Positions 44,326-56,319 of a DNA stretch of 64,000 nucleotides are shown one piece after another. The position numbers and the translations under genes are program-made. Under the pieces are notes generated by a model. That model ran no database searches and was not told the DNA's origin. It saw only the letters and a list, made by a program, of their open reading frames with translations. Source of the stretch: Hysterangium stoloniferum (taxonomy: Eukaryota > Basidiomycota > Agaricomycetes > Hysterangiales > Hysterangiaceae); contig WHVD01000247.1 of assembly GCA_015178975.1 (NCBI GenBank), positions 31,020 through 95,019 of the forward strand. The letters are read 5' to 3'. Numbering within the stretch: the first letter of the stretch is position 1; each line of letters begins with the position of its first letter.

Positions 44326-45302
44326 ATGACTACCCCCTTGTGGGCAGTCAACCATACTATTCTGCTGATAGACGAGGCAAAAGTCTACTCATGGCGACCA
44401 TCTAAATGTCCTGAAGCTATGCATCAGCTGTGGCAGGATAAGAAGAATGCCTACTTACAAAATGGTCGGTGGAGGGTAGCGATGGGTACAAATGCATGTC
44501 CAATGCTTATCATCCCAAAACCACCAAACACTGATGGAAATTTATGGATACGCACAGTGGTCGACAAGCGTGAACAGAATGCCAATACCTATAAGTTAAC
44601 AACACCCTTGCTGGATATCGAGGCCATCCTGCAGAATGTTGTGCGTCATAAGTACCATAGCCTCATTGATGGCAAAGACACATACGGGCAAATGCAAGTG
44701 GTACCTGAGCATGTTCACTGCACATTGTTCACTGCACATTGTTCACTGCACATTGTTCACTGCACATTGTTCACTTCCCCCGATGGGACCATGGAAAGTT
44801 TGACGTTACAGATTGGTGACTGCAATGGACCATCCACATATCAGGCTCTCATGAACCATCTTTTTGCATCATACATCGGGGTGTTTATGGATGTACAGTA
44901 TACCTTGACGACATTGTGGTATATTCAGATTCCATTGAAGATCACATAAAGCACCTCTGAACCATCTTCAAGGTGCTCTGTTGGGAGAAACTATACCTAG
45001 GAGTTGACAAGATGCATTTGTTCACCTCAGAACTGAACTTATTAGGGCATGTGATAAATGATAAAGGAATAAAGATGGACCCACATAAGGTAGATATGGT
45101 AGCCAACTGGAAGGTACCTACAAATAAGGCCCTCTTGGCTGGTTTTCTGGGGGCAGTTGGCTATCTGGCTAATAACTGTGAGGGCGTTCGAATTCCCATG
45201 GCCAATCTGGCCACACTTACCAGTGTCAACAAGGTGTGGCAATGGGGTGCAACCGAACAACATGCTTTTGAGGATGTCAAGTGTATCGTTAACACTCATT
45301 GA
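44326..45302 (+). pseudogene. Reverse transcriptase of gypsy B with in-frame microsatellite
   Basis: Readable motifs include SLIDGKDTYGQMQVVPEHV, TLQIGDCNGPSTYQALMNHL, and the catalytic YLDDIVVYSDSIEDH, which lies in a shifted frame near 44910. A 14-bp unit (GTTCACTGCACATT) is repeated more than four times at 44713-44774. It adds about 14 residues between VPEHV and the SPDGTMES segment. The frameshift just before YLDD and the stop after HIKHL inactivate the enzyme. Confidence 0.85.
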
Positions 45303-46346
45303 GATTGGTATCAGATTGCTTTTAACTACTCACCAGGTCACCCAACTATCAACCTGGTTACAGATGCATGCTTAACTGGTGCCAGCAGTATCCTGAGTCA
45401 AGGTGACAATGTAAGGACAGCGGCAGTGGTATCCTTCTGGTCCGGGAAGTTCAACTCAGCTCAGCAGAACTATCCTGTGCATGAGCAAGAATTGTTGGCA
45501 ATTGTTGAGTCCTTGAAGCGGTTTCATCCTCAGTTACTAGGAGTCAAATTTTGAGTGTGTACTGACCATAAAGGTATAGAGTATATCCTTACACAGAAGA
45601 ACCTTTGAACGAGTTTGACTTCGATATTCACTCTATTACCGGGGAGTCGAATACGTTGCCGATGCACTGTCACGGATATACAGTAATGAACCTTTGGGGA
45701 TTGTAAGGGTGGAACCTGAGTATGTAACTGATGCACCACTCTTGGATGATGAAGAGAAGGGAGCAAAGCCGGCTCCAAGGGTATGGGGGATAGGTGTGTC
45801 AACACCATTGTACACTGGGTCTACGGTACTGGTCACCAAGGAACCATTGAGGAGGTCGAGTAGGGTGGCCACTCGTCCACATCCGTCATATGCAACATTA
45901 GCTGGAATAGTATCACAGGGACAATGTGGTGGGAAGCCAGAAGAACATACCATGGATCAGACTGGGGAAGGTTCCCCTGGTCATCCCACAGAGAACCCAC
46001 CACAGGAGATGAGGGCAGACACACCTAGCAATGCTACAGGCCCCAACCCTTCTGAGGAGATTGACCCACCATTGACAATGGAGGGCAGGAGGCACCAGTC
46101 ACAAGGGGGATCGTTCTCTGATTTTTCTCTAGCGAATATTGTTTCAGACTCTAATCCAGGGCTGGACATTCCCAACATATTTTGGGGAAGGTACAGTACT
46201 GACCACTTCTTTTCAAAAATACTGGTTGCACTGAGGGAGTATAAAGGTTTTGAGTTGCAGGATGGCCTTTTGTTCTTCAATATGGTTGGGACCAAACACC
46301 TCTCTGTATACCTGACCTTACTGTGGGCAACAGATGCGTGTGAGAA

Positions 46347-47249
46347 ATGGTAATCTCACAGGCACATTCAATTTTGGCCCATTTAGGGGCACGGAAAACT
46401 GCCACATATTTGCGATCCACGGTGTGGTGGCCATCAATGATGAAGGATGTTGAGTTGTTCTGCAACTCATGTAGTTTTTGTGCCACATCAAAATCGGAGA
46501 CACAGAAATCACAGGGATTCCTCTGCAGTTTGGAAGTGCCCTCACAGCTGTGGGAGGCATTTGGCATTGATTTTGTTGGTCCGTTGCCAGTGTCTAAAAA
46601 TCGCCTTGGGGAGTTTGACAGCATTTGCATTATAATCAACCATTTAACATGTATGGTCCATTTGGTGCCCACACGTACCAACTATACTGCTAGTCACATG
46701 GCAGAAGTCGTATTCGAACATGTTTATAAGTTGCATGGATTACCAGTAAGGATTGTAAGTGACAGAGACTCACTGTTTACTAGCATTTTCTGGAGAGAGC
46801 TTCACCGGCTGATTGGAGTTGAGTTACAGATGTCATCAGCATACCAACCTCAGACAGACAGAGCTACTGAATGAGTGAATCGGACTATGATGCAAATGTT
46901 GCGGCAGTGTGTCTCACCAAATCAGAGAGATTGGGTCTCAAAATTGCCGGCTATTGAGTTTGCGATGAATAGTGTGACCTCCGAAACTACCAGCTTTTTG
47001 CCATTTGTTCTAAACTATGGTCAGTTGCCACATCCTCTTATTTGGGATAATGATACTACATACCCTGGGGTTCAAGAGTTTACAGCAGGAATTAAGCTTG
47101 CAATCATGGCTGCTCACGATGCAATTATTGCCGCTTGGGTCAAGCAAACCAGGCAGGCAAATTGTCATTGGTGGGCTGTCGCATTTGGGGTCGACGATCT
47201 CGTATATATGTCTACAAAGAACTTATGGTTACCAAAGAATCGCACATGA
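46347..47249 (+). pseudogene. Integrase of gypsy B
   Basis: The zinc-binding region (AHLGARKTATYLRSTVWWP, CNSCSFCATSKS) is followed by the catalytic core (FGIDFVGPLPVSKN, IVSDRDSLFTSIFW, SSAYQPQTD). A TGA at 46872-46874 splits it from a second frame that continues RTMMQMLRQCV. The DDE residues are present (D in GIDFV, D in SDRD), with the third acidic residue expected at the stop. Confidence 0.85.
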
Positions 47250-47471
47250 AAATTAGTGCCTAAATATATTGGGCCATTCAGTATCATTCATGAACTGGAG
47301 CCGGGGGCCACTTACGAGCTGGAATTGTTACCAGAGTTGAAGAAACAAGGGATTAATCCTTTGTTTCATGCATCCTTGCTTCGGATCTATATTTCGAACG
47401 ACGACGGTCTATTTCCTGGCAGACAGTTGTGACAAATCTCAGGAAAGGGGACCCATGCCCTGTTTGAGGTC

Positions 47472-48503
47472 ATGTGGAATACAGGGCGAATGACTTGGCT
47501 TCCATATAAGGACATGCAGCACTTGTCACCATTAAAGGCGTACCTGGAGGCTGTAGGTGCTGCGAGTGTGCGATCATTGAAAAGGGGGTCGGGGCGATCC
47601 TTTAATCGCATGCAGATTGGTCAGCGAGCAGAACAGCACAATCGGTTTCCAGTGTCTCACCTGTCCAGTGCACAGTGTTTGCCTTATATTTATGTTGGAT
47701 CCACTTTACCTCTCAATTCATCTTCCTCCTTTGGCTGTCCTACCATGTCTACCGAGGACAGCCAGACACAGATTGCTTCAGAATTCTTCACTGTGACTTT
47801 AAATGCCGTACGGGATAACACTCTGAAAGGGGTGCAGATCACATGGGCGTTACAGAGGGAAGAGGTGGAGAGGGCTCACCAACACATTATTGAGGCACAG
47901 GAGCAACAGAGGCATATGATGGCCAATATTGCGACTGTGTGCAGTAGGGACTGCACTCGCATGTGGAGGGAGCAGAACTGGTCTGTTGCGTTGGCAGAGA
48001 GATTAGAGCCATGCAGGATGGCACCATGGCAGCACGATTGGGAACAGGAGGGTAGTAGTCGTGGCTGACAGGGCAAGCGAAAGAAGAAGAGGGTTGTTTC
48101 TTTGACCACGGGGTCACTTCTTCAGCAGATTGAACCTATTGCTGTGCAGCAGGGGAGAATAACACCTGACGCTACTATCAGTACTTCACTCTCTCATAGT
48201 ATTGCTACGATGGACAGCAAACATTGTCCAGCACAGGGAGCTAAAATATGTGTTGGAAAGGGTCAGGACACGACCATTCAATGGAAATTGATACCAGGAG
48301 TGGCAGGCAGGATTGGAGTGATGAACTTGACGAGTTGGAGCAAGGGGTTATGGAATTACACAGTTAAGTCAGTCCACTGTGAGTTGCACACTGCATTGAT
48401 GGCAGTGTGGGAGGGCGGGTGTAACGGTAGTGGACTTGGGTTAGGGTGGACTTGGCGTCGGGGCTGCCAGGCCCACCTGGCTGGTGGTGTCTTGGACTAC
48501 TAG
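47472..48503 (+). other. 3' open frames of gypsy B
   Basis: Two frames follow integrase (198 and 133 codons). The first includes a helical, Glu/Gln-rich stretch (REEVERAHQHIIEAQEQQRH) that could form a coiled coil. No known domain was recognised. They lie in the 3' region of element B and are probably element-derived. Confidence 0.35.
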
Positions 48504-48882
48504 TTGTTTGTTTCACGGGTTTTTACTTGTTGCAAGGGGCTATACTGCTATTATCATAAATAGGTAGATCCCTTGTATTGTTACCTTAGTCTCTTTCGAA
48601 TAGGAACCTAGTCCTACTCATTTCGTTCCCTTTTGCAAAGAGCTCTCTGAGGGATTATGCTACTCCTTCATAGCAGAACTCTTACACCATCCTTCCATCA
48701 ATCTTGCATGTATAACCCCCCCCACAGCATGCACCCCCACATCATCAAAGATCCACCATCAAACTTCAGGGTTCCCTCAACCAGCCTGTGACTCAAGTCC
48801 TCCCCTGCCTTTTTCCACACCCACTTTCTACCATCTGACCCCAGCCTATTGATTTTTGTCTCATCAGACCACACCACTTTCT

Positions 48883-49148
48883 TGTTAGAGTATGATATTA
48901 CAGCTTTCACATAGTCTATGATGTTCCCTATATTCTTCTGATATTTGTAGTATTGAGTGAGTTACCTAGTAAGGTAACTGTATAGGTGCTTAGGTAAGCA
49001 CCCTCCATTGTGGGTGTGGGAAAGTCTCCTTAGTGTTTACTTTTCTCACACTCACAGGTATGTAGTTATTTCACAGTTGAATACACTTAGTGTTTACTTT
49101 CCTCAAACTCACAGGGTGTTTGTCAAGAGTTATTCAACTGTTTCAACA
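48883..49148 (+). mobile_element. Copia-type LTR with primer-binding-site-like sequence
   Basis: 266 bp from TGTTAGAGTATGATATTACA to CAACTGTTTCAACA. Directly after it lies GGTTATGGACCCCGG (49149-49163), which resembles the internal tRNA-iMet primer site used by copia elements. Inside are two similar blocks ending CTCACAGG. No gag or pol follows beyond about 49370, so only the left end of the element remains. It cut into the second Tc1 transposase. Confidence 0.65.
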
Positions 49149-49369
49149 GGTTATGGACCCCGGTTTCTAAACTGGTACATCCAGTTGTCATCTGCACAAT
49201 CCATCACTTTGCACATCTTTTCTCACAACTTCTACTTGTCCAAAACATTCTACATTGTATTTGGATTTTATTTTGGTTATATCTCCTTGGATTTTGGCCT
49301 GATTTGGTTGCTTTTTGGACTCACATCTCACACCTGTGATTGTGCGCATTTTTTGCCCATTTAGGCGCC

Positions 49370-50660
49370 CATGTCCATAAAAGGAAATATATTCTGACAC
49401 TCAAGATGGGTGATTGGAAGGCTGATCAAAGAAGTGAAGTGTAGGATGGATCACAGGGAAGTGATGATGAGGTGGGTAGATATAGAAACTAATGTATGGT
49501 ACTAAGAAACAATACTAGGTGGCAAACAAAGTATATGTGGAGATTGAAATGGAGGAATGGGTGGAGCAGAGACAGAATGGGGCAGGAATATACATACTAT
49601 AAACATGTATTGGGGGTGCCACAAGGGGTATTGACATGGGTTGAGGCTCCAATAATGAGATGATGAAGGTTTTCTAGTAAGAAAAAAGTTGTAGGGATCT
49701 GAAAATGATGGGATCCTAACAGTATTCCCCATTAGGTCAAGACCATCAAGACCTTTCATGGGGAGGCTACATGGTTGATAGGAGGCCCAGCTTCCCTGGG
49801 TTTGCAGCATGGAAGTCCAAAACAAATTTCAGCATGTTTTCAAGTTCAGTAGCCAGGATCCAGGATGTTTCTTCATCTGTACCTTCATGGCCAGACCATT
49901 TAACCAAATAGAGCAGTTTAAAAGTACATCACTGTTGATCAATTTTAGAATCTAGTATGGCCTCAATTTCAAACTCAGGCTCCTGTCAATAATGACAGGT
50001 GGAGGAGGGGCTGAATTCATTTAGGGATGGTATTCAGCATGGCCAGTTTGAGTACAGAGATGTGAAAAATTGGATGTACTGTGCATTGGGAAGCTGAAGG
50101 GTAAATGAATGGGTCCCTGCCTGTGCAATGATCTCATAAGGACTGAGATATTATTCAGCAAGCTTTTTTGTGGGTTGGGTGGTCCTAAAACACTCAGCTT
50201 TAACAAACACTCAGTCACCAATTTTAAAAGTCAGGTGACTGGAGACATCAGCAGTCTGCCCATTTCTGGGTGTATGCTTGAGCATCAAGTATATATGGAT
50301 TGCCAGAGGGTGTGGTGGAGTTCATCTAAATCAGTGACAAATTCCTGAGTGTGGGTGGAGGCCAGATTGCATTCCAGATGGATCATGATGTTGGTATTGT
50401 AGCCTTTGTTAACAAAGAAGGGGGACATGCCAGTAGTGGCATGTGAGGTGTTATTGTAGGCAAATTCAGTGAGAGGCAGGAGGTCCAACCAATTGTCCTA
50501 TTGTAATTGCCATAGATATGAAGATATTGCTTCAATGTTTGATTAACTTGTTCAGTCTGTCTGTTGCCCTCTGGATGGTGGCCCAAAGTGAAATGCAACT
50601 TCATATTGAGGGCTGTCCCAAATGATCTGAAGAAGTGAGAGATGATTAAGGGTGACTCCC
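49370..50660 (-). mobile_element. Ty3/gypsy element C, 3' part with LTR, minus strand
   Basis: The minus strand has the integrase C-terminal half (HFFRSFGTALNMKLHFTLGH, EFAYNNTSHATTGMSPFF) at 50660-50285. A decayed linker follows, then a chromodomain (LYLVKWSGHEGTDEETSWIL) near 49910-49840. A polypurine-like tract precedes an LTR that begins TGTTAGGATCCCATCATT at 49721 and runs down to about 49370. That LTR resembles the one at 27877. The upstream end is cut at about 50660 where element D begins. Confidence 0.85.
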
Positions 50661-51174
50661 TAGTTCATACAAACCAGCACACAAGGGCTCAGGTGTGAGA
50701 CTAGTAGAGGGGATCCAAAGATAACAGATCTATGGAGCACTCTACTAGTTACAGGCTTAAATAGAAAGAGACGGAACATACCGCCAGTCAGGGGAGATGG
50801 ACCAGACACGGCCTGAGTCCCTTATCCCCTTGGATGTCTGATGCAGTCTCAAAGTAGCATTGATGGAGTTGAATGAAGTTCAACTAGTCACAGATCATTC
50901 AATGGTCAAAATGACTGGCTGAAAAGGAAGGTGAAGACGTCCCCTTACATTACCCCCCTTCTAAGGTGTGGCGTCTTGACACACCACAAGGGGCAGTAAA
51001 GGCCAGGTCGAAGCCATCTCATCAGCAGGGTGGACAATGATCAAACAGCAGTATTGCACCATCCTGGTGTTGGGGGGCCTGTAGGGGCAATAGCTTTGGG
51101 GTAGTGTTGGTGGATGGTGGAAACCAATTTCAGAGCAAAGATGTTGGTCGCTGGCTCCCAGCTATCATGTTCTG

Positions 51175-51605
51175 TTGTCATGAATCGATTATTCTTCGAT
51201 AAAGTCGAATAATATTCTATTAATCGAACTTGAAAGCCTCGTTTGACGAAGTATATATTCGCCCTGTCGATGAAGTAAGAGGCTATTACCAGTCGTGAGA
51301 ACTCACGGAAGTATTTGTCGAAGAAGTTACGACAAGATAGATTACTAATATCACTAATATACAGATATTTCGACTGACTTCTCTCGCTCCTTTCGTAGCC
51401 CTTTTATGCTTTTCGTCATATCGTTATGACTATGTTATGAACTAATTATGAAATCATATATGACGTCGAAATGAGACATGTCGAAAGAGATTTGATGGTG
51501 TTGAATAATGTTCAGTTTGTCAAGTCGAATTCGATAAGTCAAAACATTGTCGAAAGTTACCTTTGATTGTTTGTGACAATATCGTGATATGTGACAGTTG
51601 TGACA
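51175..51605. mobile_element. Solo LTR (family 4) with TCTGT duplication
   Basis: 431 bp with inverted ends TGTCATGAATCG...GTTGTGACA. It is flanked by TCTGT at 51170-51174 and 51606-51610. Removing it rejoins the chromodomain of gypsy D in frame on the minus strand (YLIKWRGFGTE with HDSWEPATNIF). It contains many TCGA-bearing words. No other copy was noticed in the window. Confidence 0.95.
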
Positions 51606-51901
51606 TCTGTGCCAAACCCTCGCCATTTGATGAGATATTAAATTCACCCATACTTTAACCTGCTGTTGAGCACTTCTTCCACTTTGTATTCAGCTTCACC
51701 TTCCACCACAATTGGGTCTGGAGAGGGCTCTATGCGACATCCTAAAATCAGATCGGTAACTGTGGGTGTCAGTTTCATGACATTGAGCATGGGGTGAAGC
51801 CTGCTCATCGACTTGGGTAGGTCGAGATGATATGTGATCGGCCATACACGGTCAAGCACACTGAAGGGTCTGAGTCACAGGTGCAAAAGCTTCTTGGGTG
51901 G

Positions 51902-53152
51902 TCAGTCAGTGTGAATATTGCTCACATCAAGGAACACACAATCACCTACCTCAAAGACCGGCATGGGAGTTCGATGGTGGTTGTAGTACCTCACCATTTC
52001 ATCTTTAGCCTTTGTGAGCACAGGTTTAGCCTCTTCAAGGGTGGTGGACATACAATCACAGAACTCATTCACTGATTCGACTTTGTCAGAGTGGAGGTTT
52101 GGTTTGAAACCCATGTGTGGGTTGTGCCCGTGATCAAGCATGAAGGGCGTATGTTGGGTAGAGGAGTGGATGTGGTTGTTGTACTGGAATTCTGCAAGTG
52201 GAAGAAGGTCGGCCCAATCAGACTGACATTGATTTATGAATGAGTGCAGGTAGATCTCAAGTTCCTGGTTGACCTGCTCAGTCTGTCCATTGGACTGGGG
52301 GTGGTAGGCTGTCGAATAGAATGGTTGGATGCCAAGAAGCTTGTACAATTCCTGGGTGAACTGACTTGCAAATTGGGGTCCACAATCGGAAAGGACATGT
52401 TGAGGTAGCCCATGGTGTTTCCATACATCTTTGAAAAAGATCCTGGCTGACCCCATAGAGTCAATGGTCTTATGTGTGGGTAAGAAGTGGCCCTGTTTTG
52501 TCAAGAGATCAATGACTACCATGATGGAGTTGTATCCCTGAGACTCCAGAAAGTCAACTATGAAGTCGACACTTGCCATCTGCCAGTGATCCATTGGGGG
52601 GGGTTCAGCTGAAGCTCTCCAATTGGGAGTTGTCATTGGAATTTGGTGCATATGCATATGTCACATGACCTTGTATATTGTCCCACATAACAGGATATGC
52701 CTGGCACCAAAGTTCTGGCTCACAAGTTCCAATGTCTTCCAATGACCAGTGTGGCCCCTGATTCTGGAATCGTGGTGTTGCTCAATGATCCTTTGTCTCA
52801 GCTTGGGGTCTGTTGGAATGTAGATCTTACCACAATACATCACCAACCCATCCTCCTCTGACCACTCTGCTGACCGAATTGAATGCCCTTTTGATTTGCA
52901 AAGTTCTTTTACCGCTTTTACAACCAATTCTTCTTGCTCACTGTCCTGGTTCCCCTGATGAATCACCATGAGGAATTCTCGTTCTGGCCCACTGATGGAG
53001 ACACTTTCTAACACCCAAACCACCAGCACCTCCAGTTTGAGTATGATGAGGTTGGAGTTGTCTCCCTCCCCTGAGCCATGGTCTGACCAATGGGATAGCA
53101 CATCAGGTTTACCCATTGACTGACCTGGTCGATGGAAGTGTGCTAGAAACAA
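51902..53152 (-). pseudogene. Integrase of gypsy D
   Basis: Two long frames (163 and 251 codons) cover the zinc-binding and core domains. The linker SVSISGPEREF leads to the zinc-binding region with QRIIEQHHDSRIRGH. The core has MASVDFIVDFLESQGYNSIM, HVLSDCGPQFASQFTQEL and STAYHPQSNGQTEQVNQELE. The residues D, D and E of the DDE triad are visible. A single break near 52660 separates the halves, so this was active relatively recently. Confidence 0.88.
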
Positions 53153-54763
53153 TGACCATCATGCTTGCCTGCAATTGAGCTTCTTCAATGACATGAAATA
53201 CTCCAAGTTTTTGTGGTCTGTCCAGACCTCCACTGGAAATCATGCTCCTTTGAGGAAATGTCTCCAGTCTTTGAAAGCACAGATTACCGTGAGCATCTCC
53301 TTGTCATGGATCTTGTAGTTGTGTTTGACTGGTGACAGACTCTTTGAATAGAAGGCAATCGGATGCCACTTCAGGTCATCGTGTTGCTGCAACAAAACTG
53401 CTCCTGTGGCATAGTCGAACGCATCCACCTCTACTCAGAAGAGTTTAGCATCGTGCAGTGTCATCAGGGTTGGTGCATTTGTTGTGAGGTCCTTCAGAAG
53501 TAGAAAGGCCTTGTTTTTCGCTGCTGACCATTTCCACGAGATCTCCTTCCAAGTCAGGTCAAACAGTGGTCATGCATGGTGGGAGAAGTTGTGAATGAAT
53601 CTTCCATAGAAATTTACAAATCTCAGCAAGGCTTGTACCTCTTTTTGATTTGTTGGGACAGGCCATTCATGTATGCCAGCTACCTTAACTGGATCCATCT
53701 CCACTCGGTTCTCCAAGATGATCAGACCGAGGTATTTGACTTTCGTCTTCTCAAAATTGCACTTCTCTGGCTTCAGGTACAGCTTATGTGTGTGGAGGTG
53801 ATCTAAGACCAGCATGAGAATGTGTCAGTGCTCTTCAAGGGTCCTGGTGAAAATCAGGATGTCATCAAGGTAGATGCAGACAACTCTGTCTGCTATTAGG
53901 TCATGGAAGATGTCATTCATCATGGTCTGAAAGGTTGCTGGGCTATTCTCAAATCCGAAGAACATCACTAATGGTTCAAACAGGCCTCTATTGGTGTGAA
54001 ACACTGCCTTTGGTTCATTTCCTTCCTTAATTCAGACATTGTTATATCCCCATTGGACATCAAGCTTTGTGAAATAACACATGCCCTTCAACCAGTTTAC
54101 CAGCTCTGAGATCAGGGGGAGTGGGTATTGGTTTTTGATAGTCATCACATTTAGCACTCTGTAGGCCTGTACCAATAAGAGGGAGCCATCCTTTTTCTTG
54201 ATAAAGAAAACTGGAGAGGCCATAGGTGAACTTGATGGGCATATAAAACCGGTCACGAGATTTTCCATGAGGAAAACATCAAGTTTCACTTGTTCATTCA
54301 GCAACATGGGGTAGACCTTGCAATTGGTCAGTTTTGCATCGGGAACCAACTTGATTGCATGATCCCAAGGCTTTTGGTCTGGTAGAGAGTCGAACGCCTC
54401 CTTGGAGAATATGTCTTCAAAACTGTGAAGGTAGTGGGGGACAATTTCACAAAAGCCTTTCGAGGCTGGTGCTCAGAATTTTGCCTCTGCCTCTGCGAGT
54501 CATTGTGATGTGGTTGTAGTCACACGAATCTTGTCTGATTTCTGCTCGGGATGAATGGTGGTTACAAATAAGTGATCACCCTCAACGGATTCGTCTGGTG
54601 GGTCATCCTCCTCCTCCAAATCTACAATAATTAAATTGGGGGTTCCTTTGGACTCCTTGATCATGAAATCCGGGGCAGGTGCATCTCTACATGCCTTTAG
54701 CTGTTGAATCTCTGCACATCCTTTTATGGTCGAGATTCAACACTCTCAGCACTGCAGAGAGTA

Positions 54764-55345
54764 TCATGTCATCTTGACCTCCTGGGTCTGCCAGTCTATC
54801 TTGGGGTTGTGATTGTGGAGCCAGGTGTAACCTAGGAGGATGGACTCCTTCCCTAGCTGGGTGACCGTGAAGAGAGCTTTCTCCAAGTGATCCTTGTAAT
54901 GTAGGATTAGCTCAGCCATCTCTGTGATCAACCCGGCCTCATTGGGTGTCCCATTGACATTGTAGACATGGATCGGGTAGGTGAGCACACAAGTGGAAAT
55001 CTGGTGGGTGCATACATAGTCCTGATTGATAAACAGGTCATTGGCACTGCAGTCTACAAGCACACAAGTCCATCGGTGGAGCACTGTATCTGTGGTCTGA
55101 ATATCGACTTTCAGGTGTAGGGATTTTGTGGACACAGTTGAAGGGATAACAAATGATTTGGGTAAACGGAGCTCCCATGCTGGCCTTCGAAGAAGATGGG
55201 GAGGCATCGTGAGGTTGAATACAACTTGATTTATGTTTTGTTCACTCAATTTCGACTGGATGGAAGATGTATCAGGGATATTTACATCATCTATCGAGAG
55301 AACACTAAATCTATTGGACTGAGGCAATGAGGATGTACAGTTCAC
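54764..55345 (-). pseudogene. Protease region of gypsy D
   Basis: The 193-codon frame contains the retropepsin-like core CVLVDCSANDLFINQDYV and the second strand ESILLGYTWLHNHNPKIDW. The first motif has Cys for Ser and Ser for Gly relative to the usual DSGA. That would weaken an aspartic protease, although the aspartate is kept. Confidence 0.8.
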
Positions 55346-55884
55346 TTGCTGCCATTGGGAAAATCCTCTGGTTCTTTGTGTTGAGGTGAGTCTTTGACTT
55401 AAACTGTCCTGGTCTGGACAAGGCAGATGTCTTCTTGTGCAAGCAGAAGTTCTGTCACCACAGCCTGGTCTTCCTCATCAAGGTCTGCCAGCAGTGCATG
55501 TATATTGTGTTGCCTCATCGGACTGTTCTGACTGATATGGCAAGGTTGGTGGCAGTTGTAGCAGACCATGGATTGGAGGCCATGACTTTTGGTTGCATCA
55601 ATGTCCATACCATCAGATACCATTGGTGGTGGCAATGGCAGTGGTACCACCAGTGTGGCTCGGGGTGTGACTACAGGCTTCGCCACAATGATCAGGTCGA
55701 GAAGCTTGTAGGGTTGGTCAAGTGGAAAACCCCATTCGTGCTGTGGTTCTGGTCAAAGTGAGTTGTGGAGGCATACCAAACCCCTCTTCATCATCATTGT
55801 CTGGCAGTTTCTCCATTGTCACAGCAGCGTCCTGGATGTGCCCACTCAGACTGTGTTGATACCTCATGACAATCAATAGGGAGT

Positions 55885-56318
55885 CTGTGTGTACAACATC
55901 TGCCAGACTATATAGACTGTGGAATGAATAACATACCAAATCCAGTAATAATGAAAACTAAACTAGCAAACATAAAATGAGATAAATAAACACCAAACTT
56001 GGTGTTAGAAATGGAATGGAGTGGAGTCCTAATCATGACAGGTCATAAAACCATAATGGGAATGGGGCTCAATTAGAGAGCTGTTGGGCTTTCTGAGAAG
56101 GGTCTGGTGACTGGTGCATGGGACAGGGTTGGAGATAGACAGGAACAGAGTCCAGTGGGTATTCCGGTGACTGATACATGAAGTAATGAAGGTCAAGCAT
56201 GGACAGGTATGACGTACAGAGTCTGGCGGGTTTTCCAGTAAACTGATAATTGGTGTGTGTAGGTTGTGGGTGCATATAAGTTAGTGCCCAGAGTCCAGTG
56301 GGATTTCCAGTCATAACA
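55885..56318 (-). mobile_element. LTR fragment, gypsy family 2
   Basis: A reverse copy runs from the terminus CCAGTCATAACA at 56318 down to about 55885 (TACAACATCTGCCAG). The last third of the LTR is missing. It separates elements D and E and cannot be assigned firmly to either. Confidence 0.8.
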
Positions 56319-56319
56319 C

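Larger units (their letters stand above)
41170..48670 (+). mobile_element. Ty3/gypsy element B, degenerate
   Basis: Pieces in order on the + strand are gag (41361-41888), protease, reverse transcriptase, RNase H, integrase and a 3' region. Protease is at about 43890-44171 with LIDSGSLADF. Reverse transcriptase is at 44326-45302. RNase H is at about 45303-45600, with EQELLAIVESLKRFHPQL. The linker includes YVADALSRIYS. Integrase is at 46347-47249. It has no chromodomain, and integrase is followed by NPLFHASLLRIYISNDDGLF. Over ten stops and frameshifts disable it. LTRs were not recognised at either end, so it may be truncated. It sits inside the second Tc1 transposase. Confidence 0.88.
40795..48882 (-). 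mobile_element. Second Tc1/mariner element, broken by gypsy B and a copia LTR
   Basis: The right end starts CAGTGACTCACAAAATGTAT after a TA (40793-40794), inside the family-2 LTR. On the minus strand, transposase sequence is readable at 48882-48676 (VVWSDETKINRLGS to the WKDG region). It resumes at about 41165-41039 (DLIESMPRRVADVLKAKGGYTKY, then TAA). Roughly 80 codons between the two parts, including the second catalytic Asp, are lost at the gypsy B junction. The N-terminal part is cut off by the copia LTR at 48883. The other terminal repeat was not found. Confidence 0.85.
50690..55885 (-). mobile_element. Ty3/gypsy element D (chromovirus), minus strand
   Basis: The element reads downward. 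Gag ends in an altered zinc knuckle (CYNCHQPCHISQNS, last Cys replaced) at about 55686-55399. Protease is at 55345-54764 (DCSA in place of DSGA). Reverse transcriptase is at 54349-53570 with YLDDILIF near 53865, RNase H at 53428-53240, and integrase at 53152-51902. A chromodomain comes last, and a solo LTR splits it at 51175-51605. A polypurine tract and a probable 3' LTR starting TGTAAGGGGACGTCTTC follow at 50949, with TATTTAAG near 50756. Stops and frameshifts occur throughout. The 5' end joins a family-2 LTR fragment at about 55885. Confidence 0.88.
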
